Shown here: positions 1 to 6,182 of the stretch, piece by piece
Layout: every line of letters starts with the position of its first letter
Numbering within the stretch: position 1 is the first letter of the stretch
Assembly: GCA_945861845.1 (NCBI GenBank)
Contig: CAMAWS010000156.1
Span: 1-7,390, forward strand
Direction: 5' to 3'
DNA: 7,390 nucleotides
DNA from: Candidatus Sulfopaludibacter sp. SbA3
GTDB taxonomy: Bacteria > Acidobacteriota > Terriglobia > 20CM-2-55-15
The notes under the pieces: generated by a model
What the model saw: only the letters and a program-made list of their open reading frames with translations
Databases searched by the model: none
What the model was told of the DNA's origin: nothing
Translations under genes and position numbers: made by a program

Positions 1-20
1 AATGAAATTTTCTGGAACTT

Positions 21-47
21 GGCACGGGGCTGAAGCCCCGCGCCTAC
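21..47 (-). repeat. REP-like hairpin with GTAG head at the 3' end of the operon
   Basis: Arms at 21-30 and 35-44 pair over ten positions with one mismatch (A24 against C41) around a TGAA loop. The core is six perfect GC-rich pairs, 25-30 with 35-40. On the minus strand the stem is preceded by GTAG (44-47), and the TAG of that tetranucleotide is the stop codon of the GT2 gene. A GTAG or GGAC head in front of a short GC-rich hairpin is the known layout of REP elements moved by RAYT-type (IS200-related) transposases, so I infer a REP-like element. No T-tract follows the stem on the minus strand, so it is not a textbook intrinsic terminator. It could still protect the mRNA 3' end or weakly end transcription. 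Confidence 0.55.
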
Positions 48-895
48 AAGCCACAAATGGCCTCCCACAAAGTTTTAGCATACGCCCGGGCTTGCCGGGG
101 CCTGGCCAGCATACGTCCAAGCATGCCAGCGGCAATTGACGCCCTTACCAATGCAGCGGCGGCCGATCCGAAATGTTTCCGGGCGTACCGTGCCTGGTTT
201 GAATAGTATGCGCGGGCAAAGTCTTCGGCGCCGAGCGCGCCGGCGCTATAACCGCCTTCATGCTGAAATTCCGCATGCGGAGCGAAGTAGATTTCCCAAC
301 CCGCGGCGTTAAGCCGCCGGCAAAAATCCACGTCTTCATACCAGGCCGGGTAAAACTTCTCGTCGAAGCCGCCCACCTGGTCGAAGGCGTCCCGCCGAAC
401 CATTAATGCCGCGGCGGCGGGCTGGTCGACCCGCACAATATTCCTGGCTTCCTTCAATGGTAGTGACATGACAGCGCGGCGGCCCAGGCCGAGGTTTTCG
501 CGAATCATCGAGGCGGGAGTTGGAAATTTTCGGGGCAGGTACTTTTCGCCTACATAGCCCCCGACTGCTCCTGCGCGCGGGTGCGTGCTCATGAAATCGT
601 CAAGTATTTCGACGGCTCCCGGCATGACCTGAATATCCGGATTGAGCACAAGAACGTGGGCGCCCTCTGTTGCCTGGAAGCCCTGGTTAACGGCGGCGGC
701 GAACCCACGATTCACGCTGTTTCGAATGAAATGGACGCGGTCTTTGAAACCAACAGCGGGATCGAAAGATCCATCGTTGGAGGCATTGTCGACCACGACG
801 ATCTCGGCGCTCCCCGCCACAGCCAGCAGGGACTCCAGGCAGGCCTTGAGCCAGTCCCCGGAGTTCCAGTTTACGATCGCCACGCTGGTGGTCAT
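44..895 (-). CDS. Family 2 glycosyltransferase, WbbL/rhamnosyltransferase-like
   Basis: A 283-residue GT-A-fold inverting glycosyltransferase, predicted to transfer a sugar from a nucleotide donor to a lipid-linked or growing glycan on the cytoplasmic face of the membrane. The N-terminus has the GT2 opening (VAIVNWNSGDWL, residues 5-16) and VDNAS at 35-39. NPD at 85-87 sits where the metal-binding DxD lies in this subgroup. An aromatic-rich WYEDVDFCRR segment (185-194) carries the acidic ED pair expected near the catalytic base. No transmembrane helix is evident. The start at 895 is chosen because the GT2 fold begins there, GGAG lies 7 nt upstream, and the ATG overlaps the preceding stop by one base (TGATG). 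The frame stays open up to 1156, but the extra residues belong to the overlapping methyltransferase region. It is the last operon gene and ends in a palindrome. NPD-type GT2 enzymes often transfer rhamnose, but the donor cannot be read from sequence. Confidence 0.9.
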   Translation of the reverse strand: MTTSVAIVNWNSGDWLKACLESLLAVAGSAEIVVVDNASNDGSFDPAVGFKDRVHFIRNSVNRGFAAAVNQGFQATEGAHVLVLNPDIQVMPGAVEILDDFMSTHPRAGAVGGYVGEKYLPRKFPTPASMIRENLGLGRRAVMSLPLKEARNIVRVDQPAAAALMVRRDAFDQVGGFDEKFYPAWYEDVDFCRRLNAAGWEIYFAPHAEFQHEGGYSAGALGAEDFARAYYSNQARYARKHFGSAAAALVRASIAAGMLGRMLARPRQARAYAKTLWEAICGL

Positions 896-1776
896 CAGTC
901 GTCTCCGGTCCTGGTTGCGAATACAAGCATGATGTCCGTGGGATTCACGCGAAATGTCAGGCGTGACACCCCCGGCAGCCGGGGTATGGCCGACATGCCT
1001 GGCAAATAGCGGGAAAGCCTGTTCGTAATCAACTCCAGGCTGGCGTACTTTCCAATTGCGACAGTTCGGTCCACCTTCAATCCTTCGTCCCTGAACAGTC
1101 TCGTAATGGTCCTGGGTTCGAAGAAGAAGTAATGCTCCGGAATGAATTGGCGCCAATGTCTTCCGAAGACCCTGAAAGCCAGCGACTGAATATTCGGCGT
1201 TTCGATGACAACAAGGCCCCCGGGCCTGAGCCGCTCGCGGATCGCGGCAATGAAGCGCCGGGGCGAATCCACGTGCTCGATGACGTGGAAGCTCGCGATG
1301 ACATCGAAGTCCCGCCAGGGCGCTGTCTCCACCACGCCGGCGTGAACCGGGGCAACGAACCTTGCGAAGTCCGCGAGGTCGGGATTGGGCTCGACTCCAA
1401 ACACGGCGAAATGTTCACGGGCGACCCGCAGGAAATCGCCTCGGGCGCACCCTACCTCGAGGAGCCTTCCGGAGCCGCAAAACGGGCGAATGAGGTCGAC
1501 GCGCCAGCGGGCGTTCAGCGCCGCGAGACGTTGCTCTTCCGCAAGGGGGATATGCCGGAAATCAGAATTAGCCCGTCGAACGCGTTCAACCACATCGCCA
1601 GGCTTTTCAGATCCAGGACCGGATCCAAAGGTAAGCTGGGAGCGGCGGCGGCCGACGTATCGGAAGCCGCAGGAGCGGCATTCCACCAGCGGCCCATCCA
1701 GCCGCGCGGGCTCAAGGACGACGTTTGGATGCGTATTCCCGCAGAGGCCGCACGGGATTAATCCTGTTTCGACCAT
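895..1776 (-). CDS. Class I SAM-dependent methyltransferase with N-terminal CxxC/CxxC motif
   Basis: A 293-residue predicted methyltransferase. Cys9, Cys12, Cys33 and Cys36 form two CxxC pairs, a likely zinc-binding knuckle seen at the N-terminus of many sugar- or glycan-associated methyltransferases. The Rossmann-type SAM domain follows: motif I LLEVGCARGDF (105-115), an acidic residue in VEPN (Glu129), HVIEHVDSP (164-172), and LRPGGLVVIETPN (183-195). HYFFFEP (215-221) is typical of the Methyltransf_23 type. It is much shorter than deoxysugar C-methyltransferases of about 400 residues, which add a C-terminal domain, so O-methylation of a sugar or glycan is more likely; that is inference. 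The ATG at 1776 lies inside rmlB, giving a 19-nt overlap. No good Shine-Dalgarno sequence precedes it, so translation probably depends on coupling to rmlB. The frame runs on to 1929, but that extension lies within rmlB and shows no domain. Confidence 0.87.
   Translation of the reverse strand: MVETGLIPCGLCGNTHPNVVLEPARLDGPLVECRSCGFRYVGRRRSQLTFGSGPGSEKPGDVVERVRRANSDFRHIPLAEEQRLAALNARWRVDLIRPFCGSGRLLEVGCARGDFLRVAREHFAVFGVEPNPDLADFARFVAPVHAGVVETAPWRDFDVIASFHVIEHVDSPRRFIAAIRERLRPGGLVVIETPNIQSLAFRVFGRHWRQFIPEHYFFFEPRTITRLFRDEGLKVDRTVAIGKYASLELITNRLSRYLPGMSAIPRLPGVSRLTFRVNPTDIMLVFATRTGDD
903..906 (-). promoter_or_regulatory. Ribosome binding site for the GT2 gene
   Basis: GGAG on the minus strand lies 7 nt before the ATG at 895, inside the end of the methyltransferase gene. 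It supports 895 as the GT2 start over the upstream in-frame codon at 1156. Confidence 0.6.
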
Positions 1777-2798
1777 GCAAGCGTCTGGTCCCGGCGTGTG
1801 TACATGCGGTCGTAATAAGAAAGGTAGGCGGAGTTTTTTATCTCGCGGATCCACTCCTGGTTCGTCCTGTACCATTCTATTGTTTCGGCCAGGCCTCGAG
1901 CGAAATCGACTTCTGCCGACCAGTTCCATTCGCGTGTGATTTTAGAGCAGTCGATTGCGTACCGTCGATCGTGGCCGGGCCGATCCTTCACGAACTTGAT
2001 CAGCGAATCGGGCTTGCCGAGCAAACGCAAAATCTCCTTCACGACCTCGATATTGGTTTTCTCGTGTCCGCTGCCTACGTTATAAACCTCTCCGGCCTTG
2101 CCGCGCTCAAGCGCCAGCCATACGGCTCGTGAATGTTCGTCCGCGAAGATCCACTCGCGAACGTTAAGCCCGTCGCCGTATATGGGCAGGGGCTTGTCGT
2201 CCATCGCGTTCGTAATCAGAACAGGAACCAGCTTTTCGGGAAACTGGCACGGACCGTAGTTGTTCGAGCAGCGCGTTATCACGACGGGAAGGCCGTACGT
2301 CTTGTGAAACGCCATCGCCAGAAGATCGGCTCCGGCCTTGCTTGCCGAGTATGGACTGCTGGGATCAATCGGACTGTCTTCCGTGAACGCGCCGACAGGA
2401 CCGAGGCTCCCATAAACCTCGTCTGTCGAGATCTGGACGAACTTCGATACGCCGGATTGGAGCGCCTGCTGCAGCAGGCAGCGAGTGCCGTCGATATTTG
2501 TCCTTATGAACGGCGACGCGTCCTCTATGGAGCGGTCCACGTGGGTTTCCGCCGCAAAGTTCACGACGGCATCGATCCGATTGCCTTCGAACACCGCCCG
2601 GACATCGTTCGACGACGCAATATCGCCGCGGACAAATTGATAGCGCGGGTCGTTCGACACGGTCTCCAGGTTGCGAAGATTGCCCGCGTATGTCAGCAGG
2701 TCGAGGTTGACGATCTCGATGCCTGGCTGCGTGCGAAGTAAGTATCGAACAAAGCTGGAGCCGATGAACCCTGCCCCGCCTGTTACAAGAATCTTCAT
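1758..2798 (-). CDS. rmlB: dTDP-glucose 4,6-dehydratase
   Basis: A 346-residue extended short-chain dehydrogenase/reductase that converts dTDP-glucose to dTDP-4-keto-6-deoxyglucose with bound NAD, the second step of dTDP-L-rhamnose and other 6-deoxysugar pathways in the cytosol. The NAD-binding GGAGFIGS is at residues 7-14. HVDRS (86-90) is characteristic of RmlB. The catalytic Thr-Asp-Glu triplet is at 125-127 in STDEVYG, and Tyr150 and Lys154 form the YxxxK pair. NNYGP (179-183) and GDGLNVREW (208-216) match the sugar-nucleotide site and C-terminal domain. The length is typical. The ATG directly follows the rmlA stop codon with no intervening base, and GAGAG lies 8 nt upstream. The 3' end overlaps the methyltransferase start by 19 nt. 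All key residues are present, so it should be active. Confidence 0.97.
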   Translation of the reverse strand: MKILVTGGAGFIGSSFVRYLLRTQPGIEIVNLDLLTYAGNLRNLETVSNDPRYQFVRGDIASSNDVRAVFEGNRIDAVVNFAAETHVDRSIEDASPFIRTNIDGTRCLLQQALQSGVSKFVQISTDEVYGSLGPVGAFTEDSPIDPSSPYSASKAGADLLAMAFHKTYGLPVVITRCSNNYGPCQFPEKLVPVLITNAMDDKPLPIYGDGLNVREWIFADEHSRAVWLALERGKAGEVYNVGSGHEKTNIEVVKEILRLLGKPDSLIKFVKDRPGHDRRYAIDCSKITREWNWSAEVDFARGLAETIEWYRTNQEWIREIKNSAYLSYYDRMYTRRDQTLAWSKQD

Positions 2799-3581
2799 TT
2801 ATTGGGCTCTCAAGATCGAGGCGGAATCCTGCAGGACGCCTTGGTGCATCTCCTCCGGATTGCCCTCGTGCTGGCTGGCGACAAGAATGTTCGTTCGAAT
2901 CAGGGAGTCGAATGTGCCCGCGTCGGACCACCAGCCATCGATAATGTCGTACGTCATTTCGCCGCGCTGGATATAAGCATTATTCACGTCCGTAATCTCG
3001 AGTTCGCCACGGCCGGATGGTTTCAGGGTCTTGATGATTTCGAATACGGCCGGGTCGTACATGTACAGGCCGGTAACGGCGTAGTCCGACTGCGGCACTT
3101 TCGGCTTTTCCTCGATTTTGACAATACGATCGCCGCTGATGATGGGCACGCCGAATCTCTGGGGATTCTGAACCTTCTTGAGATGGATTTTCGCGCCACG
3201 GCCGCGGCTCTTGAAGTCGTCAGCGGACGTCCGGAAAGGCTTCTCGTAGATGTTGTCGCCAAGAATCACGCATATCGGGTCATTGTCGGCAAAGTACTCC
3301 GCCAGCGAGAGGGCCGCTGCGATTCCTCCCTCTCCTTCCTGGTAGGTGTAGTCCAGATGTTTGAGGCCGAACTGCTTCCCGTTGCCCAACAGGCGGAGAA
3401 AGTCGCCTGCGCTGTTGCCGCCAGTAACGATGAGAATCTCGGAGATGCCCGCATCAACAAGAGCCTGGATCGGGAAGTAAATCATCGGCCGGTTATACAC
3501 GGGCAGAAGGTGCTTGTTAGTCACCTTCGTGAGCGGGTTCAGACGGCTTCCGAGGCCACCTGCTAAAACGATTCCCTTCAT
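2799..3581 (-). CDS. rmlA: Glucose-1-phosphate thymidylyltransferase, short form
   Basis: A 260-residue nucleotidyltransferase predicted to join dTTP and glucose-1-phosphate into dTDP-glucose, the first step toward dTDP-6-deoxysugars. The nucleotide-binding signature GGLGSRLNPLT is at residues 8-18, with Lys23 in TNKHLLPVY. GDN at 108-110 supplies Asp109, one metal-binding aspartate, and Asp220 in WSDAGT is the probable second. EEKP (157-160) and GELEITDVN (192-200) are strongly RmlA-like. Classical RmlA proteins have about 290 residues; this one lacks the C-terminal extension that holds the allosteric dTDP-rhamnose region. The segment normally reading PDGLAQA is EGGIAAA (84-90). Both traits point to the short RmlA-like subgroup, so feedback control may differ. 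A strong ribosome site precedes it. Specificity for dTTP over UTP is inferred from the adjacent rmlB. Confidence 0.93.
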   Translation of the reverse strand: MKGIVLAGGLGSRLNPLTKVTNKHLLPVYNRPMIYFPIQALVDAGISEILIVTGGNSAGDFLRLLGNGKQFGLKHLDYTYQEGEGGIAAALSLAEYFADNDPICVILGDNIYEKPFRTSADDFKSRGRGAKIHLKKVQNPQRFGVPIISGDRIVKIEEKPKVPQSDYAVTGLYMYDPAVFEIIKTLKPSGRGELEITDVNNAYIQRGEMTYDIIDGWWSDAGTFDSLIRTNILVASQHEGNPEEMHQGVLQDSASILRAQ

Positions 3582-3588
3582 TTGTTGG

Positions 3589-3594
3589 CCCCTT
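3589..3594 (-). promoter_or_regulatory. Ribosome binding site of rmlA overlapping the previous stop codon
   Basis: AAGGGG on the minus strand lies 7 nt before the rmlA ATG. Its first two bases are the last two of the TAA stop of the upstream peptidase gene (TAAGGGG). Ribosomes finishing that gene would sit on the rmlA initiation site, consistent with termination-reinitiation coupling. Confidence 0.65.
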
Positions 3595-5050
3595 AATTCT
3601 TAAAAAATGCCTGAAATCCTTTATGTAATTCCCAAAGATCGACTTTCGACGACACGTCATACGGCGAATGCATGCTCAGAATGCCGATGCCCACGTCCAT
3701 GACGTCCATATTCTGCCCGGCAAACCACGAGGCGATCGTGCTGCCGCCGTAACCGGCATCATAGGAGTGCGTTTGCCAGCGGATCTTCTCGCGATCGAGC
3801 AGAGAGCGAATCTTCGCAAAAAACTCGGAATTGCTCTCCCTGCCGGCGCCGTACTCTTTCACCACTAAACCATAGCCCAGGCGAGCAGAGATATCCTGGT
3901 TCGTGGGCTGTGGGAAGTTCGGATCGATCGCCGTTGTGCAATCCGACACCAGGACCTGCGTTCGGGAGTACGCGCGGCGCAGCATGAGGTCGTTGTACTC
4001 ATTGCCTTGCTGGGTATAGATGATCTCAGAAACCAGCGTGCTGAACCACTGGGAGTTCACTCCGGTGTTCCACGATCCGACTTCCTCGTTGTTGACGGCA
4101 TAGGCAACCGATGTGAAGCGAGGCGTCTGGATTTCCGCTATCGAGCGCAGGCTGACCCATCCGGTGGATCGATCGTCATGCCCGTAGGCGCCGACGAGCG
4201 CGCGGTCCAGCCCGACATCGCGAGGCATTATTGCCGGCACGATCTGGAGATCGGCAGACAGAAAATCCTTCGCCGTCAGGCCGTATTGCTGGTTGAGCAA
4301 TGCAAGGATTCGGTCGGTCGCAGACTTCTGGCCGGCTGCTTCGTCTGCGGGAAGCGACCCGATAATCGGATCGAGCTCTTCGGTCTTGATCACGTCCGCC
4401 TGCGTGCGGTCACGAAAGTCACGATCGACATGAGGCGCCAGGTCGGGAACGAGCAGGACCGGATCGTCGGGCTTGTTTCCGATATCGATCCAGACCACGG
4501 TCCCATCCGCCTTGTCGACCCGGCCGATGATCGCCAGCGGAACGTTCACCCATTGATAGTTCTTGATGGTGCCGTGTACCTGCGTATCGACAAGCGCGAT
4601 CTGGTTGCTTTCGCGGAACGGCCTTGTCTTGAATTCAAGCCGCACCGAGTCGATGTGTGTATTCACAATCCGCATGCCGTTTTCGACCGGCTCGGTACCG
4701 ATGATGAACAAAACCAGCGTGCGGTCCCTGTTTACGGCATACCAGCGCGAACCCGGCCTGAGATCGGCCTTCGCAAGGTTAGCCTGCCACTTCCTGAAGC
4801 CGCGGGCCTCCGCGAAGTTGACTCCCTCGCGGACGAAGAACATCTCCGACTTAGCCCTTCCCATGAAATCCTTGAAGTCATCGGCGAACTTCATTACCTG
4901 GTCACGCTCCGCCGTCATGAGCCGGGGCCAGGCCGAAACAAAGCCCACATCCTGGGTCCATGCCCTGGGGGTGCTGGCCAGGATGGCGCCAGCGAGAACG
5001 AGGCAGGCAATCCAGCCCATGGGGATTTTCATGAGGGTTCTCATCGCCAT
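3593..5050 (-). CDS. Exported M18-family metallo-aminopeptidase
   Basis: A 485-residue peptidase of family M18 (aspartyl aminopeptidase/Ape1 group), which removes N-terminal residues using two metal ions, usually in large oligomers. The expected ligands are visible: His132 in NTHIDS, Asp292 in YGHDDRSTG, the catalytic/metal pair Glu322-Glu323 in NNEEVGS, Asp370 in VSDCTTAIDPNFP, and His461 in MHSPYD. The YGHDDR form and the length, about 460 residues without the leader, fit the bacterial aminopeptidase-1-like branch. Residues 1-30 have basic residues, then a hydrophobic stretch near 12-25 and a polar end, so Sec export is likely. Cys16 lacks a convincing lipobox and lies within the hydrophobic core. 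M18 enzymes are usually cytosolic, so a leader is unusual. The start at 5050 lies 3 nt after the GT4 stop; in-frame ATGs at 5044 and 5032 are alternatives. The substrate and its role among glycan genes are unknown. Confidence 0.88.
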   Translation of the reverse strand: MAMRTLMKIPMGWIACLVLAGAILASTPRAWTQDVGFVSAWPRLMTAERDQVMKFADDFKDFMGRAKSEMFFVREGVNFAEARGFRKWQANLAKADLRPGSRWYAVNRDRTLVLFIIGTEPVENGMRIVNTHIDSVRLEFKTRPFRESNQIALVDTQVHGTIKNYQWVNVPLAIIGRVDKADGTVVWIDIGNKPDDPVLLVPDLAPHVDRDFRDRTQADVIKTEELDPIIGSLPADEAAGQKSATDRILALLNQQYGLTAKDFLSADLQIVPAIMPRDVGLDRALVGAYGHDDRSTGWVSLRSIAEIQTPRFTSVAYAVNNEEVGSWNTGVNSQWFSTLVSEIIYTQQGNEYNDLMLRRAYSRTQVLVSDCTTAIDPNFPQPTNQDISARLGYGLVVKEYGAGRESNSEFFAKIRSLLDREKIRWQTHSYDAGYGGSTIASWFAGQNMDVMDVGIGILSMHSPYDVSSKVDLWELHKGFQAFFKN

Positions 5051-5053
5051 ACT

Positions 5054-6148
5054 CTATCCGGAAAACACCAGGTCCCTGAACAACTTTTCATATGCATCGG
5101 TTACCGCATCCCACGAATACAGGGCCTTCGCCCTTGCCAGCGCTTTGTCCCGGTAATGCGCCACCAGCGCAGGATCGCTGACAGTGGCCTGAATCTGGCG
5201 CGTGAGGCTCTCGGAATCACGAAAGAACAGTCCGCAATCGCCCACAACCTCGCGGTTCTCAGGCGTGTCGTACACGATAACGCAGTTGCCGGCCCCCATG
5301 CCCTCGATGAGCGCGGGATGAGTGCCTCCAACTTCGGTGGCGTGAATGTAGACAAAAGCATGGGACTGCAGCTCGCGATATCCGGCTCCATAAATCGCGC
5401 CGGGAAAGCGAACGCGGGGATCGCGAGTAAATTTCACCCGGCCGATGTACTCCTTTGCATATGGAGCGTCGCCGACGATGAGCAACGGCATGGTGACAGA
5501 AACCTTCTCGAACGCCTGTACAACAAGGTGTGCATTGTTCTCAGGCTCGAGCCGGCTCACATAGAGAAAATAGTCCCGCGGCTTCACGCCCAGCTGATCG
5601 AGGAGCGCCGTCGTTGAAACCCGCTCGCATTCGGCTCCATACGCGATCATCACGGAAGGCGCGCCATACTCCTTCATGTAGTACTCACGAATGACAGTGG
5701 CATCCGTGACGATGACATTCGGAATCCGCGTCGCCAGGTACTCGGACACACGGTAGTGCGCACGCCCGGCGATTCCCCATTTCTTTCGCTTCCGTTCAAT
5801 TCCGTCGACGTTCAAAACCACCGGGGTCGCGGCAAGCCGGGGAACCACCGCAAACAAGGCATTGGCCGCGTTGCACATGAGGATGCAATCGAAACGGCGC
5901 GGAAGCGCGTGAAGCACGGAGATGAAAGTGTGGAATACGGTGTCGAGGTATTTCGTCGGAATCGTGGGAAGTATCGCCAAATGGACACCTTTATAAGACG
6001 GCTCTGAATGATGGATGTTGTTGGAGCGGCAGTAAACGGTAACCTCGTGTCCACGCGCGGCAAGCCGCACGGACAACTCCTCCGCGAAAGTCTCAAAACC
6101 CCCGTAGTTCGCGGGAATGCCGCGGGTCCCGACGATGGCCAGTTTCAT
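5054..6148 (-). CDS. DUF1972/GT4 glycosyltransferase, probable rhamnosyltransferase
   Basis: A 364-residue GT-B-fold glycosyltransferase. The N-terminal DUF1972 signature is clear: GTRGIPANYGGFETFAEELS at residues 7-26, then VLNVDGIERKRKKWG (111-125). The C-terminal half is a family 4 domain, with LYVSRLEPENN (195-205), LLIVGDAPY (222-230), EVGGTHPALIE (272-282) and the VVGDCGLFF nucleotide-binding end (301-309). The first Glu of the usual EX7E is replaced by Gly274, as I recall in other DUF1972 proteins, so this is not evidence of inactivity. Characterised relatives such as WchF/Cps2T of Streptococcus pneumoniae add L-rhamnose to a lipid-linked glucose early in capsule repeat-unit assembly. 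The rmlAB genes downstream support rhamnose as donor; that is inference. It is the first gene of the operon. No Shine-Dalgarno sequence precedes the ATG, but a TATAAT lies 8 nt upstream, suggesting leaderless translation. Confidence 0.92.
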   Translation of the reverse strand: MKLAIVGTRGIPANYGGFETFAEELSVRLAARGHEVTVYCRSNNIHHSEPSYKGVHLAILPTIPTKYLDTVFHTFISVLHALPRRFDCILMCNAANALFAVVPRLAATPVVLNVDGIERKRKKWGIAGRAHYRVSEYLATRIPNVIVTDATVIREYYMKEYGAPSVMIAYGAECERVSTTALLDQLGVKPRDYFLYVSRLEPENNAHLVVQAFEKVSVTMPLLIVGDAPYAKEYIGRVKFTRDPRVRFPGAIYGAGYRELQSHAFVYIHATEVGGTHPALIEGMGAGNCVIVYDTPENREVVGDCGLFFRDSESLTRQIQATVSDPALVAHYRDKALARAKALYSWDAVTDAYEKLFRDLVFSG

Positions 6149-6156
6149 CGCACCGG

Positions 6157-6162
6157 ATTATA
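6157..6162 (-). promoter_or_regulatory. Minus-strand -10 element for a probably leaderless operon transcript
   Basis: The minus strand reads a perfect TATAAT here, with 8 nt separating it from the ATG of the GT4 gene. A usual discriminator of 6-7 nt would start transcription at or within two bases of the A of ATG, leaving no room for a ribosome binding site, and none is seen. A recognisable -35 (TTGACA-like) is absent at the expected spacing; the hexamer there reads CATGCG. The whole divergent gap is only 6149-6182, so the promoter for the plus-strand gene must overlap this one or lie inside the GT4 gene. TATGCT at 6166-6171 on the plus strand is a weak candidate. Confidence 0.45.
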
Positions 6163-6182
6163 GTCTATGCTCAGGCCCACGC

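Noticed and set aside
896..1156. Upstream in-frame extension of the GT2 gene
   Set aside because: The extra 87 residues overlap the methyltransferase C-terminal half in another frame and resemble no domain. The ATG at 895 has a ribosome site and begins exactly at the GT2 fold.
1777..1929. Upstream in-frame extension of the methyltransferase
   Set aside because: It lies wholly inside rmlB, is rich in Arg and Pro with no domain, and the CxxC knuckle begins just after the ATG at 1776.
5003..5005. Cys16 of the M18 protein as a lipoprotein attachment site
   Set aside because: The preceding residues are Trp-Ile-Ala, a poor lipobox, and most of the hydrophobic core follows the cysteine.
4007..5617. 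A 536-codon plus-strand open frame, the longest in the window
   Set aside because: It runs antisense across both the M18 and GT4 genes, crosses their junction, and shows no recognisable motif. Both genes beneath it have complete catalytic signatures, so it is a GC-driven shadow.
6117..6182. Upstream in-frame start of the M20 gene
   Set aside because: It would overlap the beginning of the divergent GT4 gene and add 22 residues not expected in the family; 6183 fits the domain start.
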